NCBI GenBank assembly: GCA_022560655.1
Contig: JADFSS010000006.1
Coordinates: 1-61,519 of the forward strand
DNA length: 61,519 bases
Direction of reading: 5' to 3'
Source of the DNA: Candidatus Neomarinimicrobiota bacterium
GTDB taxonomy: Bacteria > Fidelibacterota > Marinisomatia > SCGC-AAA003-L08 > TS1B11
The position numbers were made by a program, and so were the translations under genes. Below are positions 1 to 6,186 of the stretch, one piece after another. The stretch's first letter is position 1. Each line of letters opens with the position of its first letter. The notes under the pieces were generated by a model. The model was given only the letters and a program-made list of their open reading frames with translations, did no database searches and had not been told where the DNA came from.

Positions 1-2
1 AC

Positions 3-314
3 GGCCACTGGGAGGGCGACGCTCTGGTGGGACGCATCCGTACGGTGGACGGGTACGGCAATGCCATCACGAATATCCGGGCCGATACCCTGACGGCCAC
101 CGGTTGGCCCCGACGCGGAGATTATCGCCTCCGACTGGCGGGACGGGAGCTGCAGGTGCCCCTGGCGGGAACCTATGCTGAGGTGGCGCCGGGCGAAGTG
201 GTACTGGTGTTTGGCAGCGGCGGCTACCTGGAAGTGGCCCTGAACCAGGGCGATTTTGCCGCCGCGCACGCGGTCAGACCTGGCGACCGGCTGGAACTTT
301 CGCCTTTGCGCTAG
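3..314 (+). CDS. SAM hydroxide adenosyltransferase (DUF62 family), C-terminal part
   Basis: The reading frame is open to the left edge, so this is the 3' part of a longer gene. The visible ~103 residues match the C-terminal beta-barrel domain of the family that hydrolyses S-adenosylmethionine to adenosine and methionine using hydroxide. Signatures are GRIRTVDGYGNAITNI (family form: G.I..iD.FGN.iTNI) near the start and FGSGGYLEVALNQGDFA about 55 residues later (family form: S.G.leiA.n.g.A). A GTG at 27 is only an internal codon, because homologous sequence (GHWEGDALV) continues upstream of it. The N-terminal catalytic domain is outside the window. No downstream partner is on the same strand. 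Confidence 0.82.
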   Translation, partial: GHWEGDALVGRIRTVDGYGNAITNIRADTLTATGWPRRGDYRLRLAGRELQVPLAGTYAEVAPGEVVLVFGSGGYLEVALNQGDFAAAHAVRPGDRLELSPLR

Positions 315-626
315 CGATCCTGATATCCCACCGGTAGGGCCCGTAACGGTGGGCGCCAATCGGATGTTCTTGCCTCATGATGTTACGAGACGGTCCTGGA
401 CTAGGCCAGTTTCCACCCGTAGAAGGCGGTCGGCATTGGGACCCTTGGGAGGCTAATGGTTTGGATGGGCGCGGGTGGATGTCAAGGGGTGGGGGTTTGG
501 TGCGGACATGCGTACGCCAATTGTCTAAGTCATGCGCATCACCACTAGCTTGACCAGCGGCACTTGCCGCCCGTATAACTTCAGCCGGCCAACCGATATG
601 GCAGCTGCTCTATAGCGACCCGGAAA
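315..626. other. intergenic, convergent
   Basis: This is the gap between the adenosyltransferase gene and a minus-strand gene. Its short open frames have no family features. I see no RNA gene, repeat or clear terminator. Confidence 0.5.
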
Positions 627-1169
627 TCATTCCAGCACGAACTCCCATTGGTCCGGACCGAGGGTGTACCTCCGACTGAGCGCCTGCCTTGCCGCGCCCC
701 ACATGAGGGTGGCGGTGGCTACTGTGGGACCAATGAATATGGGCGGGAATAATACGCCAAACCAATAATATTCATCATCCAACATGCCTGTAGCGACTCC
801 GATGACGATTCCGCCGGCCACCCAGACCCCTGCCGCTAATAACCCATGGCGTAATCCCTTCACGAAATAGTGCCCCAGACGGGGATACCCGTGCCTTAAT
901 TGAAAGACATATCTGGCGGGGACGACCTGATGCTGCTGGCCGTTGAACATCATCCGACCAGCATCAATCCCTTCGAATTGACCGGCTGCGATGAGAGCCC
1001 CGGCGCTGTCATAGGCACTGAGATAATCTCCTATAGGGATAGTGATGACCTGATCACCCTTGCGCAGCACCAACGGAGATGGTTGTAAATCCCGAGCCAA
1101 CAGGAAGCCCGAACACAGGAGGGTACCAGCCACACAGGCGGTAAACCGATGTGTACCGATCTTGTTCAA
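627..1169 (-). CDS. exported membrane protein of unknown function, paralogue 1
   Basis: 180 residues with a TTG start inside the end-zone of the upstream gene (4-nt gap to its stop), which implies translational coupling. An N-terminal signal peptide runs to about residue 26 (TACVAGTLLCSGFLLA). It is followed by a small soluble stretch (LRKGDQVITIPIGDYL...), then two hydrophobic segments at about 110-130 and 138-160, and a conserved end (GPDQWEFVLE). The order of elements and many residues match the neighbouring 1174-1779 protein, whose end is GPHQWEIKYE, so the two are tandem paralogues. I do not recognise the family. The layout suggests an envelope protein with a periplasmic beta domain and a membrane hairpin. 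Confidence 0.62.
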   Translation of the reverse strand: MNKIGTHRFTACVAGTLLCSGFLLARDLQPSPLVLRKGDQVITIPIGDYLSAYDSAGALIAAGQFEGIDAGRMMFNGQQHQVVPARYVFQLRHGYPRLGHYFVKGLRHGLLAAGVWVAGGIVIGVATGMLDDEYYWFGVLFPPIFIGPTVATATLMWGAARQALSRRYTLGPDQWEFVLE

Positions 1170-1173
1170 AGCG

Positions 1174-1779
1174 TTATTCGTATTTGATTTCCCATTGGTG
1201 GGGTCCTATTTGATACACCACACGCTGAAAATGCTTGCTAACGCCCCAGACGAAGCCAATCAACACACCGGGAAATGCCAGCCCTAAGCCTCCCTCCTCT
1301 TCAATGCCACGATCAAGTAGTGCGGGGATAACAACTTGGACCAGCGTAACTCCAACCCCGATCCCAAGGCCTATCATGAATCCCCATTTGGTATAATAGC
1401 CAATACTGTGGACCTCGCCATGAATCATCGCACTTATGTCTTCCAGTGGGATAACGTTGGAATGGGTGCCCAGAACCGTAATCTCGCCCGATGATATTTC
1501 CGTGAAGCGTCCTCTCGCCAGCACCTGCTTCCCATCAGCGCCCAGCAGGACGATCCAATCCCCTAGTGGGATCAAATGAGTGTCGTCGCCTTTGCTGAGC
1601 TGGAGTTCGTGACCCGTGAGTCGACCCGTTTGGGCGGATAACGGTCCAAAGGATCCTGCCAGCCAAAGTGTGGCAGCTAAAATCGTGGTCTGGGTGCTTA
1701 GAACAAAGGTCACTCCTTCTTTCCAGGTGCGACGGTTGTACTCAAGTGCTCTCACGGTGGAATCGCGCGTCCGTGCCAA
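1174..1779 (-). CDS. exported membrane protein of unknown function, paralogue 2
   Basis: 201 residues. The first ~22 may not be translated: an AAGGAG motif lies just upstream of the hydrophobic signal sequence (STQTTILAATLWLAGSFGPLSAQ), so the true start could be internal. After cleavage the protein carries LQLSKGDDTHLIPLGDWIV, then ITVLGTHSNVIPLEDI, two hydrophobic segments and the end motif GPHQWEIKYE. All are mirrored in the downstream paralogue at 627-1169 (LRKGDQVITIPIGDYL, GPDQWEFVLE). It is the first gene of a two-gene unit. No known domain is recognised. Duplication in place is the simplest history. Confidence 0.62.
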   Translation of the reverse strand: MARTRDSTVRALEYNRRTWKEGVTFVLSTQTTILAATLWLAGSFGPLSAQTGRLTGHELQLSKGDDTHLIPLGDWIVLLGADGKQVLARGRFTEISSGEITVLGTHSNVIPLEDISAMIHGEVHSIGYYTKWGFMIGLGIGVGVTLVQVVIPALLDRGIEEEGGLGLAFPGVLIGFVWGVSKHFQRVVYQIGPHQWEIKYE

Positions 1780-1830
1780 ACTACGTTAGAATGGATTGAC
1801 GGGCAAGATATTATCCCGCGCCCCCCCTTG

Positions 1831-1882
1831 TTCGTATCCGGTTCCGTATCCGGCAATGGGTGCGGTTCTATGCGGGAGTTTG
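1831..1882. repeat. dispersed intergenic repeat, copy 1
   Basis: The core TTCGTATCCGGTTCCGTATCCGGC contains CGTATCCGG twice and recurs exactly at 18593-18616. Similarity continues for ~30 more bases (TGGGTG.GGTTCT.TGCG ... GGAGTTTG). Both copies sit on the 3' side of a tRNA T-arm sequence (1945-2017 here), as expected near an old integration site. Confidence 0.7.
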
Positions 1883-1944
1883 GAAACAGGATCAGGAGGC
1901 GGTTCGCCATTGAAGCGGCGACCCCCCGACGGGAGAACTGGCTG

Positions 1945-2017
1945 TGACCCGGGGGGGAATCGAACCCCCGACCAACGGATTAAAAGTCCGCTGCTCTACC
2001 AATTGAGCTATTGGCGC
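1945..2017 (-). tRNA. tRNA-Lys(TTT)-like, probably a chimeric pseudo-tRNA
   Basis: The anticodon arm (CTTTTAA loop, anticodon TTT), T-arm and 3' end are identical to the intact tRNA-Lys at 3328-3401. The 5' acceptor strand is GCGCCAA and faces CCGGGTC, so only about three of seven acceptor positions pair. The D-arm (GCTCAATTGGTAGAGC) also differs from the intact copy. The gene looks like a 5' half from one tRNA-Lys joined to the 3' half of another. It is unlikely to be charged efficiently. Confidence 0.6.
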
Positions 2018-2104
2018 GGCGGGCAGTGTTACTCCCTGGCAGCGAATGAAAAAGGCCCCAACACGGGTTGAGGCCTTAGGTCCTGGATTGCCAATGCGGC
2101 CGGG

Positions 2105-3160
2105 TCAGCCCCCCAGGGAGAACTCCAGACCGGCCATATAATGAATGGCCTGGTTCGTGGAAACAAACGGCTCGTCCATGATAACGCCGCCTACGAGGGC
2201 AAATCGGGGCCGCAGTTGCAGGCCCACTTGAAAACGGCCCTGATTCAGATAGTCGAAGCTGTCAGTCACAAAGGCGGTGCCCAGCCAGTCCAGCTCGAAA
2301 AATAGGACGCTCAATGGAATATACACACCGATACCCACGGTGCCGGTGGCTTCCCAGAGGTTAGACGTCCACGACGCCGATTCCCACGGCAACCCATCCA
2401 GTCCGGAAGTGCTGACAGTGAACATGGTGGTGATACTTACGCGACCCGGCTTGACCCCTGACTTGACGCCAAAATTCACCACTCCGGCCTCGTCCGCATA
2501 GACCGTAATACGGGCAGGCATATTGCGGGCGTGGCTGAACCAGCCTAGCGCCAGCCCGTTGTTGATCTGGGCAAAGTTGAAGGCCCCCACCTGGAGTCCA
2601 TTCACCGTGTGAGCGTAATTCACAGCGCCGGCTATCTGCACGCCACGCATTTCACCCAGCACGACATTCGAGGCCCCTGCCAGCTGCACGCCACGCATTT
2701 CACCCAGCACAATATTCGAGGCTCCCGCCATCTGCAGAGCCTTCGTGTTGCTTCGAACCAGGTTGATAGCCCCTGCCAGCTGAGCGCCACGCAGGTCGCC
2801 GCTCACTAGATTGAAAGCGCCTGCCAGCTGAATGCCGGTGGTAGGGCCGCGAACGGCATTTAAGGCCCCCGCCGCCTGAAAGCCCACCACGCCCTCAGTT
2901 TCAATATTGCCGAAACCTCCCACCTCGAAGCCGCGCAACCGAGCTGAAATTCCCAGTACGGCGTTCAGGGATACCAAATTGATCTGGTTGTAGTAATCCA
3001 GCGAGGGCATCTTGGCCGGAATGCTCGGGAACCAGGTAAAATTGACCACCATATATTCGTACTGCTTGTCGCTATCCACAGGGACGCCTTCGATAGCGGG
3101 GCTCTGCGCGTAGGCCCATGACAGGGTAGCCATCAAGGTGAGTATGTAAGTCGATTTCAT
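2105..3160 (-). CDS. exported protein with LA_2272-like surface repeats
   Basis: 351 residues starting at an ATG with a strong GAGGAGG site upstream. A signal peptide (MKSTYILTLMATLSWAYAQ) is followed by about 110 residues of regular ~21-residue repeats built on G.QLAGA.N.V.G (e.g. GIQLAGAFNLVSG, GAQLAGAINLVRS, GVQLAGASNVVLG). These resemble the surface repeats named after Leptospira LA_2272/LA_2273. Two adjacent repeats are nearly identical (GEMRGVQLAGASN / GEMRGVQIAGAVN), a sign of recent duplication. The C-terminal ~140 residues have alternating patterns and end in MAGLEFSLGG, consistent with beta-barrel strands. Probably cell-surface or outer-membrane. The function is unknown and it stands alone between two tRNA loci. 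Confidence 0.72.
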   Translation of the reverse strand: MKSTYILTLMATLSWAYAQSPAIEGVPVDSDKQYEYMVVNFTWFPSIPAKMPSLDYYNQINLVSLNAVLGISARLRGFEVGGFGNIETEGVVGFQAAGALNAVRGPTTGIQLAGAFNLVSGDLRGAQLAGAINLVRSNTKALQMAGASNIVLGEMRGVQLAGASNVVLGEMRGVQIAGAVNYAHTVNGLQVGAFNFAQINNGLALGWFSHARNMPARITVYADEAGVVNFGVKSGVKPGRVSITTMFTVSTSGLDGLPWESASWTSNLWEATGTVGIGVYIPLSVLFFELDWLGTAFVTDSFDYLNQGRFQVGLQLRPRFALVGGVIMDEPFVSTNQAIHYMAGLEFSLGG

Positions 3161-3327
3161 GTCTTTTCTCGCCTCCTCTATTTAGGTGTTTAGGTTTGTG
3201 CTTTGACTCCCTGCGCAATAATAAGGTTGCAGCAGATTGTGCCAACACCCGGCAGCGGGGGGGCTATCGTGGATAACATGCTGGTGGTCACCACGGATTC
3301 GGGGGCCTTCCAAAGGAAGAACTGACG

Positions 3328-3401
3328 TGACCCGGGGGGGAATCGAACCCCCGACCAACGGATTAAAAGTCCGCTGCTCTACCAGACTGAGCTACCGGGC
3401 C
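3328..3401 (-). tRNA. tRNA-Lys(TTT)
   Basis: Complete cloverleaf: acceptor GGCCCGG pairs with CCGGGTC (one G-U), D-arm GCTC/GAGC, anticodon stem GCGGA/TCCGT with loop CTTTTAA (anticodon TTT), T-arm GGGGG TTCGATT CCCCC, discriminator A. CCA is not encoded. This is the intact lysine tRNA of which 1945-2017 is a chimeric copy. Confidence 0.93.
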
Positions 3402-3435
3402 GGCAAGCCGGGGCGCCGCGTACGGCCCCGAATAG

Positions 3436-3473
3436 TGGGCGCCATATAGGACTCGAACCTGCAACCAACGGAT
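3436..3473 (-). pseudogene. tRNA-Met 3'-half remnant
   Basis: The bases AGGACTCGAACCTGCAACCA and the following ACGGAT match the T-arm, variable loop and part of the anticodon arm of the tRNA-Met at 25033-25104. The distal T-stem strand has changed (GCAGG faces CCTAT), and the homology stops abruptly after the anticodon stem. It is a 38-nt fossil lying 34 nt from the intact tRNA-Lys. Confidence 0.68.
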
Positions 3474-3555
3474 GAAGAGCTATGCGGCGGCTCGTCCCTT
3501 AACACTAATTCTGTGACTCCTCAGGCTGTACGTGGTCAATGCAAAGGGACCTTAT

Positions 3556-3602
3556 TGGGTCTAAAACTAAGGGACACATTTCACGTTTCCAAGGTCTAGC
3601 TG
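3556..3602 (-). repeat. dispersed intergenic repeat family B, copy 1
   Basis: Read on the minus strand, CTAGACCTTGGAAACGTGAA is followed by ATGTGTCCCTTAGTTTTAGACC. It aligns with 24157-24205 (CTAAGCCTTGGAAGCGCG ATGTGTTTCTCCTAGTTTTTGACC) and with the left part of 25357-25444. The rest of 3402-3843 holds the tRNA-Met remnant and no convincing gene; a 108-codon minus-strand frame there runs through this repeat and shows no family features. Confidence 0.6.
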
Positions 3603-3843
3603 CCTCCTCAATTGAAGCATCACTCCCTCCGGATGGTCCCCTCATGACACAAACTGACTCGATAACGTATGACAGGCACTGAGTCCGGGTCTGGAAGGAT
3701 CGGCAAGTTAGCGTGTATATTTGATATCCAAGACCTAAGCCGTATACCCACTTGCCTAGGTGGTATCGTCGGTAAAATGTGGTTATTTGGCGACCTGAGG
3801 CGTCGTTTATGTTGTGACAATTCTCACGCATAGTACCCGGAAA

Positions 3844-4437
3844 ATGTTGTACTTTCTCGCCCGTCGCAGCAGGAGACTGATGATAACTGCAAAAATATTA
3901 GCACGTTCAGGCGCCATCGGACTGGCTAGTCTGATGATATTGACGGGCTACAGTCCTCCGGCCCCCGGCCCGTCCCCCTCACACTATTACCACAAGGGTC
4001 AAGCCTATGAGCTGGCCGGTCGCTATGACCGGGCTGAACGACTATTCAAGCGAGCCATAAGCATAGATCCGACGATGGCAGAAGCACACCTGGCGTTGGG
4101 TGCAGTTTATCTGAAGACCGGCCGCATCGATGAAGCGGAGGCCACCATCATTACAGCCATTGTAACCCTTCCGCGATCACGGCTACGGGGCAGCGCCTAT
4201 CGGAATACGCTCTCTATGGCCTACAACAATATGGGCGTTGTGGAAGAGTGGCGGGCTGTAAGCGAAGTATTAGAGTTTGAGCTGACTGACGCTGAAGCCC
4301 ACAGGCGGAATGCCCAATCCCACTATCAAAATGCCTTGGAGCTTGATCCGCGCAATTCCTTGGCGTGGGACAATCTCCTGCAGTTACCTGGCCGAATCAA
4401 GAATAGCGACTATAAAGGCTTGCCAGCAGCGTCCTGA
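3844..4437 (+). CDS. TPR-repeat exported protein
   Basis: 197 residues from the ATG at 3844; earlier in-frame starts would put extra residues ahead of the export signal. The N-terminus is basic and then hydrophobic (RSGAIGLASLMILTGYS). The stretch LMILTGYSPP has the shape of a lipobox, but the invariant cysteine is tyrosine (TAC), so it should not be lipidated unless this is a mutation or error. Tetratricopeptide repeats cover about residues 45-120 (HYYHKGQAYELAGRYDRAER, AEAHLALGAVYLKTGRIDEA), with a further one near 160 (NAQSHYQNALELDPRN). TPRs mediate protein contacts. It stands alone and its partner is unknown. Confidence 0.7.
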   Translation: MLYFLARRSRRLMITAKILARSGAIGLASLMILTGYSPPAPGPSPSHYYHKGQAYELAGRYDRAERLFKRAISIDPTMAEAHLALGAVYLKTGRIDEAEATIITAIVTLPRSRLRGSAYRNTLSMAYNNMGVVEEWRAVSEVLEFELTDAEAHRRNAQSHYQNALELDPRNSLAWDNLLQLPGRIKNSDYKGLPAAS

Positions 4438-4512
4438 TTTCGAGCCCTAGTTACTCCCCCTAAGATCCGAGACGAACATAGCCGAGTACGGGATAGGTGG
4501 AAGCCATCTGCC

Positions 4513-4605
4513 CTATTTCAGCAGCACCCCCGTATTCTGCGGGACAAAGGCATCTTCAATGATTTGGAGTAATCCTGTGTCACTAAGCGTGCGAGGTAGC
4601 TGCCG
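4513..4605 (+). pseudogene. C-terminal gene fragment (QQHxRILRDKG remnant), copy 1
   Basis: Translated in one frame this gives LFQQHPRILRDKGIFNDLE, a stop, then SCVTKRAR and a stop. The fragment at 18840-19000 gives LLQQHARILRDKG ... ILMDWVYSGVTKRAM. Both are decayed copies of the same unidentified coding end. The flanking 4438-4774 holds nothing else recognisable apart from the promoter at its right end. Confidence 0.5.
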
Positions 4606-4774
4606 GCAGCAACATCCCGGCCACTTTGCCATTGCTCGTGTGCTGGATCAAGCATCCGGGGCATGCTCTGACTCCCCATCAAGCGCTTACCAGTCGCACA
4701 GCGGCGACGATTCTCTGATTATTATTTTCTCGTCGGGTTGTGCTACTTTCATCAATAAAATTCTAAAATAACGC

Positions 4775-4806
4775 TTGACTCTGTACCATAGTCCAGACTG
4801 TACATT
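4775..4806 (+). promoter_or_regulatory. mer-type promoter/operator for the first mer operon
   Basis: A -35 box TTGACT (4775-4780) and a -10 box TACATT (4801-4806) are separated by 20 bp, the over-long spacing used by MerR-family activators. The spacer holds the imperfect dyad CTGTAC-CATA-GTCCAG (4781-4796), which has the layout of the classic mer operator (6-4-6). It sits 17 nt before the first merR start, so the regulator probably controls its own operon. Confidence 0.8.
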
Positions 4807-4822
4807 TGGCAGGAGGATAATC

Positions 4823-5236
4823 ATGGGTACTACTTTTTCAATAGGAAAATTGGCGCAAGAGGCGCAGGTGAACATTGACACCATTCGCTTTTACGAGCGC
4901 AGGGGACTACTGCCTGAGCCTGAGCGTCGGGCGTCGGGATACCGTGTTTACAATGCCGATGCGGTGGACAGACTGAGGTTCATTGTCCACGGCAAGGAGC
5001 TGGGCTTCTCACTGGCGGAGATATCCGATCTGCTGACGCTTAAGGTCGATCCTGAAACCAGTTGCGGGGCTGTAAAACTGCGCGCAGATGCGAAGATCTC
5101 CTCGGTACGCGAGAAAATCGAAGCACTCCAAAAGATCGAGCAAGCCCTCACAAAACTGTCCAGTGAGTGCCACGGTGCAGGGCCACGGGGTGACTGCCCC
5201 ATCATCCATGCTCTGGAATTTGTGGGTGAGGCCTAA
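4823..5236 (+). CDS. merR: MerR, Hg(II)-responsive transcriptional regulator
   Basis: 137 residues from ATG 4823, preceded by AGGAGG (4811-4816). The N-terminal winged helix-turn-helix has FSIGKLAQEAQVNIDTIRFYERRGLL, followed by the dimerisation helix. All three mercury ligands of the MerR family are present: one Cys in DPETSCGAVK at the start of the long helix, and two in SSECHGAGPRGDC spaced nine residues apart, as in Tn501 MerR C117/C126. Family knowledge: an apo dimer bends the promoter and Hg(II) binding untwists the long spacer. It heads a unit with merB and the merA-like gene. A second MerR lies at 9228-9638 with the same ligands. Confidence 0.92.
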   Translation: MGTTFSIGKLAQEAQVNIDTIRFYERRGLLPEPERRASGYRVYNADAVDRLRFIVHGKELGFSLAEISDLLTLKVDPETSCGAVKLRADAKISSVREKIEALQKIEQALTKLSSECHGAGPRGDCPIIHALEFVGEA

Positions 5237-5285
5237 AGTTGACGATCAAGATTGCAAGGAACCCAACATAACCGAGGAGAATAGC

Positions 5286-5978
5286 ATGGCTATAAACGAA
5301 CAATGGATAAAAGAATTTTTGGGGACCTTCCCCGATGAATTCATCCAGCTCAATGAAACTGAGCAACGCATCTCAGCGCAGATTTATCGGTTGCTTGCGG
5401 AAACCGGAAAGCCGGTTTCTGTCCAAAGCCTCGCCAAGAGTTTGAACTTGCCTGAAAGCGAGGTGCATCAAGTCCTCGATGACTGGACGGGCTTGTTCTA
5501 TGATGACGAAAACAAGATTGTCGGTTACTGGGGGCTGGCCCTGGGGAAAACGGCGCATCGCTTTGCGGTGAACGGCCACACGCTCTATGCCTGGTGTGCC
5601 TTGGACAGTCTGTTCATCCCCCAGATCATCGGGCGGACCGCGCAGGTGGAGTCGCTTGATCCTGTGAGCAAGGAGGTTGTTCGACTGACCGTAACCCCCG
5701 AGGGGGTGGAGCAGGTTGAACCCTCCGGTGCAGTGACTTCCTTAATGTTCATTTTGCCTGAGATTGACCAGATCCGGTCGGACGTGATCAAGAGCTTCTG
5801 TCACTATCTGCATTTTTTCGCAGCTCCGGAGACCGCTGAGAAATGGGTGGCTCAAAGCCCCAAGAGCTCCGACTTGCTGACGCTATCCATTGAGGACGCT
5901 TTCCGGATTGGGTTCGAGAAAAATCTGCTGCAGTACCGGGATATCCTCGACTCTGAAGCATCGATCGAAGTTGTTTGA
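5286..5978 (+). CDS. merB: MerB, alkylmercury (organomercurial) lyase
   Basis: 230 residues from ATG 5286, with AGGAG seven bases upstream. The catalytic residues are present: WCALD supplies the first active-site Cys and the Asp, and SFCHYLHFF supplies the second Cys (family C96, D99, C159 in R831b MerB). The N-terminal ~80 residues form the winged-helix-like domain (TGKPVSVQSLAKSLNLPESEVHQVLDD). The enzyme cleaves carbon-mercury bonds and passes Hg(II) to mercuric reductase. It lies between merR and the merA-like gene, so this locus should give broad-spectrum resistance including organomercury. Length is near the usual ~212-220, slightly long at the N-terminus. Confidence 0.93.
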   Translation: MAINEQWIKEFLGTFPDEFIQLNETEQRISAQIYRLLAETGKPVSVQSLAKSLNLPESEVHQVLDDWTGLFYDDENKIVGYWGLALGKTAHRFAVNGHTLYAWCALDSLFIPQIIGRTAQVESLDPVSKEVVRLTVTPEGVEQVEPSGAVTSLMFILPEIDQIRSDVIKSFCHYLHFFAAPETAEKWVAQSPKSSDLLTLSIEDAFRIGFEKNLLQYRDILDSEASIEVV

Positions 5979-6042
5979 TGGATCAACAGCTGCCCCCGGG
6001 AATCGGCCAACGAACAAATCGCCCAACCTAAGGAGTACACTC

Positions 6043-6186
6043 ATGGAAACCCAAACTCAACTGAACCCGACTACAGCGACGCACCTGTTCGATTTCAACG
6101 GAGTCGGCAACGCGGAGCTCGGCGAACTTGTCTCATCCGCCGATCTGTATCGGGCGAAGCCGGCCCCGGGTGGCCCGAACGCATGA
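6043..6186 (+). CDS. 47-residue protein of unknown function, coupled to the merA-like gene
   Basis: ATG 6043 follows a good AGGAG site (6031-6035). The product is acidic-to-neutral with no signal peptide, no cysteine and no membrane segment, and includes HLFDFNGVGNAELGELVSSA. Its stop overlaps the start of the merA-like gene (ATGA at 6183-6186). That downstream start has no good ribosome site of its own, so translation of this short frame probably delivers ribosomes to it. It may be a real small protein or mainly a translational-coupling leader; I do not recognise it. Confidence 0.5.
   Translation: METQTQLNPTTATHLFDFNGVGNAELGELVSSADLYRAKPAPGGPNA

Noticed and set aside
1945-2017. A second fully functional tRNA-Lys
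   Set aside because: The acceptor stem has about four unpaired positions of seven, so I called it a chimeric copy.
3505-3831. 108-codon frame on the minus strand
   Set aside because: It overlaps dispersed repeat B, has no homology and no good start; treated as intergenic.
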